From positions 10,081,501 through 10,145,500 of the forward strand of contig CANTUQ010000055.1 of NCBI GenBank assembly GCA_947683425.1: a DNA stretch of 64,000 nucleotides, written 5' to 3'. The translations under genes and the position numbers were made by a program. Shown here piece by piece: positions 45,393 to 57,647 of this stretch; position 1 is the stretch's first letter, and each line of letters starts with the position of its first letter. This DNA comes from Excoecaria cochinchinensis. Taxonomy: Eukaryota; Streptophyta; Magnoliopsida; Malpighiales; Euphorbiaceae. The notes beneath the pieces are model-generated. The model ran no database searches. It saw nothing but the letters and a program-made list of their open reading frames with translations, and was not told the origin of the DNA.

Positions 45393-47300
45393 ATGAATTC
45401 TGATTCTGCTCACGATGCGCTCGAGGAGTCCGCTGAAAGTGTGAACTCTCCAGCGGTAGATCCGTCTGTCTCTGTTTCGGTGTCGGCTCAACGTGCTAGG
45501 GTCCAGCCCGAGGCCGCTGCCATGCCTTTCGAGGCGATGTTCAGATTGCATCAAGACATGGCTCGGGTTTTGGAAAGGGTGACTGCCCCGAAAGCTCCGA
45601 TAGTAAGTCTGAGAAGAGATGGTGTGGAAGATTTTTATGGGACCGGACTTGATGAGTCTGAGATAGCGGAGAGGTGGCTTGATAAAGTTAAGAGAGCTTT
45701 GAGGGAAATCAGGTGTCCTCCTGATCAGCAAGCTGAGTGTGCTGTAGCTTTGCTTCAAGGTTCAGCATATGAATGGTGGGAGTTGGTGAGTAGGCAACCT
45801 CAGATGCCTGACCCTTTGACATGGGATTTCTTTGATGAGCAGTTTACTAAGAAGTATGTGACTCAGGCATATAAGGACGCAAGATGGGCGCAGTTTCTGA
45901 GTTTGAGGCAAAGGGCCTTGTCGGTTGCGGATTATGAGAAGGAGTTTAACCGGTTGTCTCGTTATGCTCCGCGTGGGGTTATGACGGATGATTTCAGATG
46001 CAAGCACTTTGAGGCCGGGTTGAATGATTCTTTGAAGATCGCTTTAGTTTCTTTGATGTGTATGCCGGGGGTACATTATTATCAGATTGCTGAGGCTGCT
46101 TTGAGGGCAGAGAAGGCCAAAACTTTGATTAGAGAGAGAGCTCAGCGCCGGAGTTCTGCTAGAGGTGGTGTTTCCTCATCTTCGGGTAAGAGGTCTAGGA
46201 ACCCGCAAGATGAACCATCTGCTGGTTCGGCTACCAGAGGGAGAAGGCAAGGTTCAGCTGCAGTATCTGGATCTGGTAGAGGTGGTCGGTCTGATGCTAT
46301 TCCAGTTTGTGAGAATTGTGGTAAGGCTCACCGGGGTGAGTGTAGGTGGCTCACTGGTGGGTGTTTCAGGTGTGGGAGCACCGAGCACCGTGTGGCTAAT
46401 TATCCTCAGATGGTTGAAGACTCGGGTCCTCAGGGAGGAGCTAGCAGAGTTGGATCGAATGTTTCGCAGGCTGCGAGAGGTAGAGGTCGAGGTAGGGGTC
46501 GAGGCGGTCGACCTAGAGATGGAGCTGGTTCTGAGACAGTTGAACGTCCTCCCCCAATGGCCACTAGAGCTTATGCAGTTAGAGCCAGAGAGGAGCAGGA
46601 TGCCCCTGATGTGATTGCTAGTAAGTTCCTACTCCATGACACTGAATTATATGCTCTATTAGATCCTGGTTCCACACACTCATATTTGTGCACGCATAAG
46701 TTTGTTGATAAGTTGCATGTGGTAGAACAGTTAGACTATGAGATATGTGTGACCAATCCATTAGGGCATAGTGTCAGTGTGAGTAGAGTTTATAGGAATT
46801 GTCCGTTGATGGTTGAAGCTGTTGAGTTTCCTGTGGATTTGATAGAGTTGCCCTTCAGAGAGTATGATTTGATTTTAGGTATGGATTGGTTGAGCAAGCA
46901 TAGAGCCGTGGTTGATTGTCATAGGAAAACTTTCGTTCTTCGGGATAGGAACCGAGTTCCAGTGTTTGTTAGAGGTTTGGGTGCGAGTTCCGTGCACAAT
47001 GTGATTTCTGCTATTCAAGCTAAGAGGTTTATGAGAAAAGGTTGTGAGGCTTTTCTGGCTGTGGTTTTGGATTCCAAGAGGGATCAAGTTAGGATTGAGG
47101 ACATTTCTATTGTCCGAGAGTTTAGTGATGTTTTTCCGAGTGACTTGTCGGGTTTGCCTCCAGAGAGGGAAGTTGAGCTAGCCATAGAGATTATGTCGGG
47201 TACCACACCGGTATCGAAAGCACCTTATCGGATGGCTCCTGTGGAGTTGAGAGAACTTAAAACTCAACTGCAAGAGCTATTGGATAAGGGGTTCATTTGA
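45393..47300 (+). pseudogene. gag: Element E: gag and aspartic protease
   Basis: ATG at 45393 begins the only long frame after the leader. Residues 60-240 form the gag domain (APKAPIVSLRRDGVEDFYG, GSAYEWWELV, KYVTQAYKDARW). A zinc-knuckle region at 306-337 reads CENCGKAHRGEC and CFRCGSTEHRVANY: the final Cys of the second knuckle is Tyr. An Arg/Gly-rich tail follows (about 360-380). The aspartic protease has LLDPGSTHSYLC (Asp at 424), usual for this lineage. The frame enters reverse transcriptase (KAPYRMAPVELRELK) and stops at TGA 47298-47300, where relatives have Arg (CGA), a CpG transition. Confidence 0.93.
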
Positions 47301-48182
47301 CCCAGCATATCTCCTTGGGGAGCTCCAGTTCTGTTTGTTAAGAAAAAGGATGGGTCCTTAAGGATGTGTATCGACTACAGGCAGATTAATAAGGTCACAG
47401 TGAAGAATAAGTATCCGTTGCCCAGAGTTGAAGATTTGTTTGATCAGCTTCAAGGTGCGGGTGTGTTTTCCAAGATAGATCTTCGGTCTGGGTATTATCA
47501 GCTTCGTGTTAAGGATGAGGACGTCGTTAAGACTGCATTTCGGACTTGGTATGGCCACTATGAGTTCCTTGTTATGCCGTTTGGTTTAACTAATGCTCCC
47601 GCGGCATTCATGGATTTGATGAATAGAGTGTTTAGGCCATACTTAGACCGGTTTGTAGTGTTGTTTTTAGATGACATTTTGGTGTTTTCCAAGGATGAGA
47701 CCGAGCATGAAGAGCATCTTCGGTTAGTTTTGCAAATTTTGAGAGAGCATCGGTTGTTTGCTAAGTTGAGTAAGTGTGATTTTTGGCTTCGGGAAGTGTC
47801 GTTTTTGGGCCATATAGTTTCAGCTAAGGGTATCCCAGTGGATCCAGCCAAGATTGAGGCGATAGTGGATTGGAAAGCGCCTAGGAATGTCCAGGAAGTG
47901 AGGAGTTTCCTTGGTCTGGCGGGTTATTACCGTCGATTCGTTAAGGGTTTTTCAGTTATAGCTGCTCCGATGACCAGGTTATTGAGGAAAGGAGTTAAGT
48001 TCGATTGGTCAGATAAGTGTCAAGCCTGTTTTGAGAGGTTGAAGCAGTTGTTAGTTGAAGCTCCTATACTAACTCAACCCACTTCGGGTAAGGAGTTTGT
48101 TATGTATAGTGATGCTTCAGGTGTCGGTTTGGGATGTGTTCTGATGCAGGAAGGTAAGGTTGTAGCTTATGCTTCTCGGTAA
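47301..48182 (+). pseudogene. pol: Element E: reverse transcriptase core and start of RNase H
   Basis: Same frame, between two nonsense codons (47298-47300 and TAA 48180-48182). It shows the complete polymerase motif set: [57 protein letters not shown], catalytic [11 protein letters not shown] (Asp about residue 760 from the ATG at 45393), [10 protein letters not shown]. RNase H begins at [19 protein letters not shown]. The TAA replaces the CAA expected in AYASRQL. Confidence 0.94.
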
Positions 48183-49916
48183 TTGAAGCCGCATGAGAGG
48201 AACTATCCGATGCATGATCTTGAGTTAGCAGCGGTTGTCTTCGCTTTGAAGATTTTGCGTCATTATCTCTACGGGGAGAAGTGCAGGATCTTTACTGACC
48301 ACAAGAGTTTGAAGTATTTTCTGACTCAAAAGGAATTGAATATGAGGCAACGTCGTTGGTTAGAGCTGTTTAAGGACTACGATTGCATTGTGGATTACCA
48401 TCCGGGTAAGGCCAATGTAGTCGCAGATGCGTTGAGTAGGAAGTCAGTTTCTGCCTTGTTTTTGAGACGGTTCAGATGGAGGTTTAGCTCAGATGGGGCT
48501 TTGATAGCTCAGTTGAGGGTCAAGCCTACTCTGAGACAACGGATAGTGGATACTCAGAGGGTTGATGAGAAAATTCAGCGGATTGTGCAAGAAGTCAATT
48601 TGGGCAAGCAGTCAGAGTTTTCGATTCAGGATGGGGTTCTCCTATTTGGAAACCGTTTGTGTGTACCGGATAGTGAAGAGTTAAGAAGACAGATTTTGGA
48701 TGAGGCACATAGTTCAGTTTTCACCATACATCCTGGCAGTGTGAAGATGTATCGGGATTTGAAGCAGTTCTTTTGGTGGTCTGGTATAAAGAGGGACATA
48801 GTAGACTTTGTATCCAAGTGCCTGACTTGTCAGCAGGTCAAGGCTGAGCACCAGGTTCCTTCTAGATTGCTTACGCCTTTGTCCGTCCCAGAGTGGAAAT
48901 GGGATGACATCGCCATGGATTTTGTCTCCGGATTGCCATTGACTCAGAGGAAGCATGATTCTATTTTGGTGATTGTGGACCGACTCACGAAGTCTGCTCA
49001 CTTTTTGCCGGTTAGGATGGATTATCCGATGAATAGATTGGCCAGTATTTATGTGGATGAGATAGTGCGATTGCATGGAGTGCCTTTGTCTATAGTTTCT
49101 GATAGAGACCCAAGGTTCACATCCAAGTTCTGGAAAGAATTGCAGCGAGCTTTGGGTACCAAGCTGAAGTTCAGTACAGCGTTCCATCCTCTAACAGATG
49201 GTCAGTCCGAGCGTGTGATTCAGATCTTAGAGGATATGATGAGGGCTTGTGTTTTGGACTTTCCGGGTAGTTGGGACAAGTACGTATCATTGATGGAGTT
49301 TGCCTACAACAACAGTTTCCAGTCGAATATTGGTATGTCACCATATGAGGCTCTGTATGGACGTCAGTGTCGGACTCCAGTTTGTTGGACAGAGTTATCT
49401 GAGAGGTCAGTGATTGGGCCAGATCTGGTTAGAGATACAGAAGAAAAGATCAGAGTTGTGCAGCGGAATCTGAAAGTGGCCAAGGATCGACAGAAGTCTT
49501 ATGCCAACCTGAAGAGAAAGGATATACAATTTGAAGTTGGGGACAAGGTTTTTCTTAAAGTGTCTCCTTGGAGAAAAGTACTTCGCTTTGGAAAGAAGGG
49601 AAAGCTTAGTCCTCGCTTCATTGGTCCGTATGAGGTTTTGGCAAGAGTTGGTCCAGTGGCTTATAGACTAGCTTTGCCGATGGAACTGTCAACGCTTCAT
49701 GATGTGTTTCACATTTCGATGCTCCGTCGGTATAGATCGGATCCTTCCCATGTTTTGTCGATTCAAGAAGTTCAAGTGCAGTCAGATTTCTCCTACGATG
49801 AGGAGCCTAGAGTTATCCTAGAGCGGGAAATAAGACAGCTGAGAAATAAGCAGATTCCTTTGGTCAAGGTTTTGTGGAATCACCATGGGGTTGAGGAAGC
49901 AACTTGGGAACCGTAG
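48183..49916 (+). pseudogene. pol: Element E: RNase H end, integrase and chromodomain-like tail
   Basis: Same frame. RNase H residues continue ([29 protein letters not shown]). Integrase has a zinc finger with [11 protein letters not shown] and CLTCQQVK, and catalytic Asp in AMDFVSGL (about 1176), Asp in SDRDPRF (1237) and Glu in GQSERVIQ (1273), exactly 35 residues apart. The tail [20 protein letters not shown] is the end of a chromodomain, which places E in the Tekay/Del chromoviruses. TAG at 49914-49916 probably replaces a sense codon, since the frame continues with ESMRLQYPQLF as in relatives. Confidence 0.94.
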
Positions 49917-49984
49917 GAGTCGATGAGATTGCAGTACCCGCAATTGTTCAGTTCAGGTGAGAATTTCGAGGACGAAATTCTTAT

Positions 49985-49998
49985 TAGTAGGGGAGAGT
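49985..49998 (+). other. Polypurine tract of element E
   Basis: TAGTAGGGGAGAGT directly before the 3' LTR start at 49999. Confidence 0.85.
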
Positions 49999-50780
49999 TG
50001 TCACACCCCGTTTGCCCCCTAGTTGAATGAGCCACATATGTATGTGTGTACATTTGCATAAGTTATGTGTAATAAGGGCATTTTGGTAATATTGCATGTT
50101 TTAAGAGTTTTGTTTGCACGTGGGTGCATGCATGGTGCCATGGTGTGAGTTAGTTGGGTTAGTTTTGTGTGTGCTCAAGTGCACCATTGTAGTGTGTGTT
50201 CATGGGAGTTCATCATGTGTGGTTGAGTGCACCATAGTAGGATATGCACTAGTGGGATTGATTTAGTATGTGGGCATGCATATGGTTGTAGGGTGTTTAG
50301 GGAGTTGCACTTGTGTGTGTTGCTCACACATGAGTAGGGTATGTTTTAGTTGAGAGAATCTTGTGTGTGTTGCTCACACATATGTAGGATGCATTATTAG
50401 AGTGTCTCATTGTGTGTATGTGATGCACTAGGTTAGGGTGTGAGTGGCCAAATCCCACTAATTGGAGATTGACACTTGTCTTAGGTTAAGAAAAGAAAAA
50501 GGGAAAAGAAAGGAAAAGGGGATTTCAGATTTTCATTTTTGTGTTTCCCGTTCATCACTGCCCCTCTCTTCTCTTCTTCTCCTTCTTCTTCTCTTTTGGA
50601 CCTTAGTTGAGATTCAAGGGTTACTAGTGGGGTTTGATCATCTCTTAGTGTTCATTGGTAAGTTTTATGCATTCATTTTGCTTTTGTTTCAGTTTTTCCC
50701 ATCTTCTACTCTCTAGTTTGCATTTGGAGTTAGGGTTGATTTGGATTTTGTTTTGTTTGTATGTTTTGGTTGGGTTTCCT
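49999..50780 (+). mobile_element. 3' LTR of element E, part 1
   Basis: Starts TGTCACACCCCGTTTGCCCC. It carries about 100 bases near 50262-50360 that the 5' LTR lacks; these include a second copy of the TTGTGTGTGTTGCTCACACA word, suggesting deletion between repeats in the 5' copy. Interrupted by F at 50781. Confidence 0.93.
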
Positions 50781-53700
50781 TGTCACACCCCAAAATGGCC
50801 CTAGAAGAATTATAGAGTTTTGTTAGAAAAAGGTAAGTTTATGTGCGAGAGTTCTGTTGCGAGCGCGACAAGTGTCGCGGACGTGACAGAGCCCTCTAGC
50901 GGTTTCCGAACTTCAGCTGGTTGGTGCGGGCGTGAGCGTTCTGTCGCGAGCGGGAGCGCGATAGAACCCCCTCGCGAGATGTGTGCATAAGTGGGACTAA
51001 GAAACTTGGAGTTGTAGGGAGTTGACACATGGCATCGTAGAGGAGTGACAAGTGGCATCGTAGAAGAGTGACAAGTGGCGGCATAAGAGTTTGACAAGTG
51101 GCATCGTAAGAGTGTGCCAAGTGTTATTGTAAGAGAGTGACACATTGCAGCGTAGGAGGTTGACAAGTGGCATCGTAGGGTTTGGACACATGGCATGAGT
51201 TAAGCTTATGTTATGGAAAGAGATAAGCATGTAATTAATTTGGTAAGTGGCATTAAATTGAATAGTAAATGTTGGATAGAGTTTGACCATTTGCCTTTTG
51301 CCTTCTTTTGCTCACGTTGGATTGTTATTGGCCATTTGTTCTCCATTTCTTTCTCTTTTCTTAGGCCTTCAGCCGTTCTCCCTCTCTTATTCTTTCTTTT
51401 TGTTATTTTGGTTTGCTTTTCAAGAGAATTACTTGAAGTGGTTTAAAGAGAGCATAGTAGGACTTGATTAGGTCTCTTCTAAAGGTAAGTTGGATTTGTT
51501 TTCAGATCTGACCTCCTTTTTCTATTTGTTTTTGATTTAAAGTAAAAGAAGAGTAACCCAAGTGTTTTCTATGTGATTTGTGAAAGATGTGGATAAGAGG
51601 CTAGTGAAGGAAAAGAGAAGATCGGAATGAGTAGAGAGCTGTGATCGAGTTCCTAGAGGTAGGGATCGAGTGTGACTGTGTTAACTTTGCATGTGTTTAT
51701 ATGAGAAATGCTTGAACAAAGACATGTGTAAATAAAGAGATGCTTGATGAGCTTTAATTAGCTCAAGATGTTCATTTTGATTGCTTACAGTGCTCATGAC
51801 AAGTGTATATATGTTTAAAGTATGTAACTTGATCATTTGAGTGTTTGTGTTGATGATAGAGTTTGATGTTGCAAAATTCTGCTTATTTGTCATTAGACCC
51901 CAGTGTATAGTATTTGTGATAAGTAGAGTTATAGGACTCCAATTGTGTTGATTCCAATTGAATATGAAATATAAGATCCGTGCCTAAAAATGACTAAGAG
52001 GGTGCTTAATCTAATTCTGGCCCTAAGTATCCCAAAAAGTAATTAGAACGTAGGTGACCCTGTTCTGGCGGGTTCACTTGAACAGTATATGTTATTTAGA
52101 TCATATCTTTTTTTATAGATGTCCAAACGACCTGAAACTTGTCTCATTTGAAAGCTAACATCCTAGACAACAATTATTAAGAAGAACGTTTTGCCTAAAA
52201 AAGACGTTTAGAGGTTCATTTAGACGATACAAGTTTAGGGTAAAAAGCAGTCTTGTGAGGCACCAAAGCGGAGCCTCTGTCGCGAGCACGACACATGTCG
52301 CGACCTCGCGACAGAACAACTCATTTTTGGCTTTTTCTTCTTCTTTTTGAGCTCCTAGTTGCCACGGGTCAACCCCTTACCCTTCCCCTTGACTAAATTG
52401 TATATTTTGTTGATGTTTTACTCCCCGGAATGAACTCGTATTACCCCGGAATGTTTCCGTGATTTATACTCTACATGTTTAGGGTTATCAAATGATTATA
52501 GGATTAGTTATCTATGTAACCAATGCTATGGCATAAGAGTTAGCGTTGACCATGTTATGCCATGTGATATGAATTATTATATAATGCATTTGGTATAGAG
52601 TATAGAACCCTTATGTAATCTGTCTTCTGTCGCGAGCGCGACCTCTTGTTGCGATCGCGACAGAGAACCCCTTCTCGACCTATTTTACTTGTTTTAAAGA
52701 ATGTTTCCTTTTGTCTTGCTTTGCATGATTTATATATTTATGTAATGAATTTAAATGTTACATGCTTTTAATTGTTGAACAAGATTGTATATGAATTACA
52801 TGCCTCTGAATTTGATAAATGCACTTGAATTTTAGTTGGTGAGTTGATGTCTGTGTGTAGTGTGTGAGTTGGTATTGAGCCTGATTACCGTTATAGTGGA
52901 TAGACAAGCATGCTTATAAAGGGATTATCGAGTGCAGCTTCCAATGTTCCGCCCCGTTTGGGCGAAGCGGGTCGACCTCTGAGAATGGTCATTAATAGAG
53001 ATATATGAAAAAGTTTTGTGACTTCGGTCTATCAAAAATGTTTTTTTTATAGAGCGTCCCGTATCCACCGTGAGAGGAACTCAGGCTTGTTTTGTTAAAT
53101 GTTGTGCAGTGAACTTGAGATGATTATAGTGTTGCTTCGAATAAAGCTATAGTACATGAAAGTAATGTTTAAGTACATTACAGTTCTGTATACAAGTACA
53201 TGATTACATGAGTGTATTGACATAAATGTGGTTACATGATAATGTATAAAAGAAGTAAAAGAGTACATGATATATGCACGTGAGTTCATAGTATGTGATA
53301 ACTGAGCATGCAACCTGTATATGTATAAGAGCTATATGCATGTGATATTTAATTTGTCATATGAAATGTGTGCTTTATGTGTGACTTCGTAAAGAAGTCC
53401 TTTGCATTATTTTCATCCCCACTAAGCGTTATCGCTTAGCACGGATGTTTGTTTCCGTGTAGGTTTACAGGTTCAGATCAGTGAGCGTGCATCTGCAGGT
53501 CAAGGCCACTAGGAGTTTTATTTTGATCTCCTTTTTGTATAAGTTAGAGATAGATTTTTTTTACATTTTGAGTAACATCATTATGTAATAAAAGTTAAAG
53601 AATCACATGTAAATGTATATGTAAAGTTAAATGAAAACAGATTGTAATATGAACATGTATAAAGAGAAAGAAGTACATAAGTATAGTTGATATGAAATGC

Positions 53701-53839
53701 ATGTTGGGCCCTAGTGTAGTATTTAATTACATTTAAAAGGATGTGTTTATGCTATCGCTTCCGCTAATGCATGTACATGTATACGTAAGTGTCCGCGTAG
53801 CGCCCCGATATTCCTTACCGGGGGTATGGGGGTGTTACA
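50781..53839 (+). mobile_element. Solo LTR F, Tekay-type, inserted in the 3' LTR of E
   Basis: 3059 bp from TGTCACACCCCAAAATGGCC to GGGGGTGTTACA, with perfect 5 bp duplication TTCCT (50776-50780 and 53840-53844). It is a distant relative of the B/H LTRs. It contains a run of about 25 bp repeats (TGACAAGTGGCATCGTAAGA near 51030-51195), TCGCGA palindromes at three separate places (50855-50975, 52276-52316, 52628-52668), AAGCATGCTT and the CTAAGCG hairpin at 53422-53439. No internal region remains. Confidence 0.95.
51020..51200. repeat. Short tandem repeat in solo LTR F
   Basis: About eight copies of TGACAAGTGGCATCGTAAGA and variants, unit about 23-25 bp, in the first tenth of the LTR. Confidence 0.85.
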
Positions 53840-53844
53840 TTCCT

Positions 53845-55801
53845 AGTTGAGCCTCCCCGGGATCCTAAAGGCAAGGAAGTTGTTGGATCTAGTGGAACTA
53901 AGCACTAGGAGCTAAGGATTTTGAAGGTTTTGGAATTTCTTGCTTTTGCATGTGAATATGTTCATGTATGTGTTTTGATGATTTCTTGGAATTAGGTTGT
54001 TAGATGTTCTTTATTTTGATGTATATGATATGGGTATTTGCTTTGAAGTGTGGATCTTACAAAGGCATGAGTTAATTAGGGTAATTTTAGAATGGATGTG
54101 GTTTGATGCTTAAATTGGGTTTTTGATTGATTCTTGGAATTGAATGTGTAAATTAATGGATTGTATGTAATTTATTGTTAATAAATGTCGTATTATGGTT
54201 GTTGATGCTTTTGGATGGCTGGATTTGAGGTAAGTAACCTTGGATTGACATTTGTGTGGTTGGATGAGGATTTGGAAGAAGAAAATCTGCAGAATTTCTG
54301 CAGATTTTTGAAGTCCCGACGCTGTCGCGATCGCGACAACTGTCGTGATCGCGATAGAAAGCGGTGTTGGGAGCTTCGCCGTCGCGAGCACGCGACATCT
54401 GCCCGCGACAGCCGAAGTGTTGTGTACTCTCTGTCGCGACCGCCACGACTATCGCGATCGCGACAGAGCGTATTGTTTGCCAAGTGCTACCGCGAGCATG
54501 CGACCCGTCGCGAGCCCGCGATAGCATCAATCGTCCTCTATCGCCATCGCGACGAACGTCGCGAGCGCGACAGAGCCTGGCCCTTCCGTCCTCCTCGCGG
54601 TCGCGAAATCCGTCGCGCACGTGCAGCGAAGAGACTTTTGTCTCTGTCATGAGCGCAACAGTCCTCTGTTTGCTGAATGAGTTTGCCTTCATTCCTTGTG
54701 GCTTGAACTTCAGTTTTCTTTAGCAATTATGAGATTTATGCTTGGTATTCTATAAATAATATGCAAGTGTAACTATGGTATGATTATGCTCATTTGATGA
54801 TGATGATTTTAGAAGTTATGAATTGGATTGAATGGTTTATGTATGACCTGCTAGAGTCTAGTAAGTGGATAGTTAGGCATGCCTAATAGAGTCTTTACTA
54901 CAGCTTCTGTTTTCTGTTTGGACCCCGATCAGGTCCTCGAATGGTTCCTCGCGAACCCTTATCCGAATGGATCTTGTTTGAGATCCCCCTTTGTAATGTT
55001 TTGTAAAAGTTAAATGAAAATTTGTTTTATCGGCTCGTACCCATAAAGTACTGTCCGTATCGGCTCGTACCTGTAAAGTACTGTCCGTATACTCGTTATC
55101 CACTCCCTCGGGTCAGCAGGTGTTTTGTATGAATTGTTATATGAGAAACATATGTTATCATTATGGATTCAATGGTGAAAATGTAATCTGTTATGAGAAT
55201 ATGATTATTGTTATGAATCTTCTGATGAATGGCTTTATGTATGTGAGCATGAATTATTATTCTTGTCATGCCATGAATATCGTTTGTACATGAAGTACGC
55301 ATGTGAATTGCCTTGACGACCATTGTGAATGGTTGTCCTTATGTTATATGTGTGTTTTCCCCACTAAGCGTTTATCGCTTAGCACGGTGTGTTTACCCGT
55401 GCAGGTGCGGAAGGAGTTGCCTTTGGGAGAGTCGCCGTCATCGAAGCCAACACAGCAGGGTCTTAGTGTAGGGCTTATTTTTGTAGCTTTATGATTCTTT
55501 TTGTATAGAACTCTCTTATGATTTTGTAATAGCTTCCGCTTTTGTATATGTAATTTTGGGATTTGTAATTATCTTTTATATCTCTCAGTTGATCAGAACA
55601 GTAATGTAATGCTCCTATTATATTAATGCATGATCAGCTTTTATGAATGGTCTTGTAAAGTTTTAAATTACCTTGTATTTTGTTATGTATGATTATGGTG
55701 AGTGTACGTGTATTATGTATCTGTGTGGTGGCACCTTTACTCCTACGGCATCTCACTCCTTATCGGATGGGATCGCCTGAGTATGGGTAAGGGGTGTTAC
55801 A
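53845..55801 (+). mobile_element. 3' LTR of element E, part 2
   Basis: Resumes after F and ends AAGGGGTGTTACA at 55801. It has a small duplication of TATCGGCTCGTACC near 55030-55075 not in the 5' LTR, and a palindrome array (54318-54660) with different unit content. Confidence 0.94.
54318..54660. repeat. TCGCGA-class palindrome array in the E 3' LTR
   Basis: Homologous to 43832-44165. Near 54325-54353 it has 18 bases, one extra unit, absent from the 5' LTR. Near 54397-54405 it lacks about 7 bases present there. Confidence 0.9.
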
Positions 55802-56160
55802 GAAACTCTTCGTTTTATTGTGATGTTGTACATTCCTTGGCTAAAATGCAGGACATAGGTCCTAATTTTATTAGTGAAAATTCCAATTTAATTACAGAGA
55901 TATTTTCGTGACTTTTTATCTCACGCGTGCATAAATAAAATATTTATTTTACAAGCAAACACAACAAAAGGAGGGAATAGGAAAGGTCTCACCAAACGAC
56001 GTGGTCTCCTACGCGTGGTGATCCATCCGGGAGGTCACAGGAATGCCCACTTAATGCAACTCAAAATAAATGTCAAACAAAGAAATAACACCAAAAATAT
56101 TAGGGATGATTCTAAAATTAATCAAGTAAAGACAAAATAAATATTGGGCACAATAATAAA

Positions 56161-56165
56161 TAATG

Positions 56166-56235
<70 letters not shown>

Positions 56236-56253
56236 TGCAACACAACACAACAA

Positions 56254-56314
<61 letters not shown>

Positions 56315-56349
56315 GACAATGATAATAAACAATAATGAATATAACATAG

Positions 56350-56427
<78 letters not shown>

Positions 56428-56525
56428 CAGAATAATAAGTAATAAATAAATACAATAATAATAATAATAATAAAATAGAATAATAAGTAATAAATAAATA
56501 CAATAATAATAATAATAATTATTAT
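56161..56525. repeat. AAT microsatellite cluster
   Basis: Three long AAT runs and two duplicated segments with AAATAGAATAATAAGTAATA, at the place where other Tat LTRs also have AAT/ATT runs. Long homopolymeric frames across it are not genes. Confidence 0.95.
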
Positions 56526-57289
56526 TATTATTATAGAAATAATAATAATAATAGGAATAAGGGAAACTGCCGGCAAGCAAATAAAAGAGGGGAGTAAGAT
56601 CACAATGTTAAAATCAAGCAAACAGGACACAAGAAAATCAAGTAAAATCCAAATAAAGAGCAAGCAAGACATCAACAGTAGATAGCAACAATAAACATGA
56701 TATTAATAGCAAAAAAGGAAAATATTAATAACAATAAGTAATATTTATAAAAAAAAAATAAATGAGAGCGATTCCAAGTATTTACCCTCAGAATTTATAG
56801 ATTGAAAAATAGGATGTCTTGATCCGTCCTCCTTGTCGATTTTTCGATAATAAAATACAAGAATATTTGAGAAAAAAACAAGTTTTAAACAAATAAAACT
56901 ATTTTTGGAGAGGTAATACAAAACAAACGAAATTGATTTCCCTTGCTTGAAATAAATCTCCCAGTGAAGAATGCCTCGAAGAAAAAAGAAGAAGAGAAAA
57001 CTAAACTTTAAAAATCTAAATATTTTTCTTGGCCTTTCTGAAAACCTTCGGCTGCTCTAGAAACTAGAGAGAAAAGGCCTTCTTTTTTTTTCCCTGGAAA
57101 AATATCCCCCCCCCCTCTCAAATGAAGGTAAAAGTCCTTTTAATTTTCTGTCTTTCCAAAACGGAAAGAGACAAAATTAATTTCTTAATTTTATTTTTTC
57201 AAAGACACCCAAAGAGTGAAAGAAACGAAAAAAAAAATCAGACTGTAAAAAAGGCAGGCTGAAGACTGATCAGAAAATGTACAGACAAA

Positions 57290-57412
57290 AGGCCACGTGC
57301 GGAGGTGCGAGATGCGTGCCTAGCGGCGAGACGCGCCCCTCCTGGCGCGCGCAGGCATGCGCTGCCTCTGCAGCGCACCCCCGCAGGCACGACCCGCCCG
57401 TGTGGCACGCAT
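57290..57412. repeat. GC-rich island in the truncated Tat LTR
   Basis: A CGCG/GCGCGC-rich stretch with GCAGGCATGCGCTGC, about 235-355 bases from the LTR start, the same slot as in the other Tat LTRs. Confidence 0.7.
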
Positions 57413-57647
57413 ACCAAAATATAAAATAAAATAAAAAAATAAAATAAAATAAAAAATAAAATAAAATAAAATAAATAGATAAATAAAAAAAGAATAAAAA
57501 TGAAAATTCTCGAATTAAAATTTTCAGAGTAACGAAGGAGATTTTCGATAAGGAAAACATCATTTTTGACACCTTTGCTCGCGACAAGTATCATTTTCAT
57601 CATCGGGTAATCCTGATCTTGGACCGCCTCGGGACCCGGTGTCTACA

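Larger units (their letters stand above)
42656..55801 (+). mobile_element. Tekay-type chromovirus element E
   Basis: LTRs 42656-45273 and 49999-55801 (the latter split by solo LTR F), tRNA-Met type primer site, gag-pol frame 45393-49916 and polypurine tract. Without F it is about 10.1 kb. Flanks differ: AGATG before and GAAAC after. There is thus no target duplication, and the two sides come from unrelated elements (Athila, Tat LTR). Confidence 0.95.
55802..57647 (-). mobile_element. Tat-type LTR, minus strand, truncated
   Basis: Starts TGTAGACACCGGGTCCCG at 57647 on the minus strand and is collinear with 8323 onward as far as the GGGAACAATGTCCC-like segment. The last roughly 800 bases of the LTR are missing: it stops exactly at the end of element E. 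It contains a GC-rich island at 57290-57412 and long AAT runs at 56161-56525. On the right it interrupts the pol fragment G. Confidence 0.88.
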
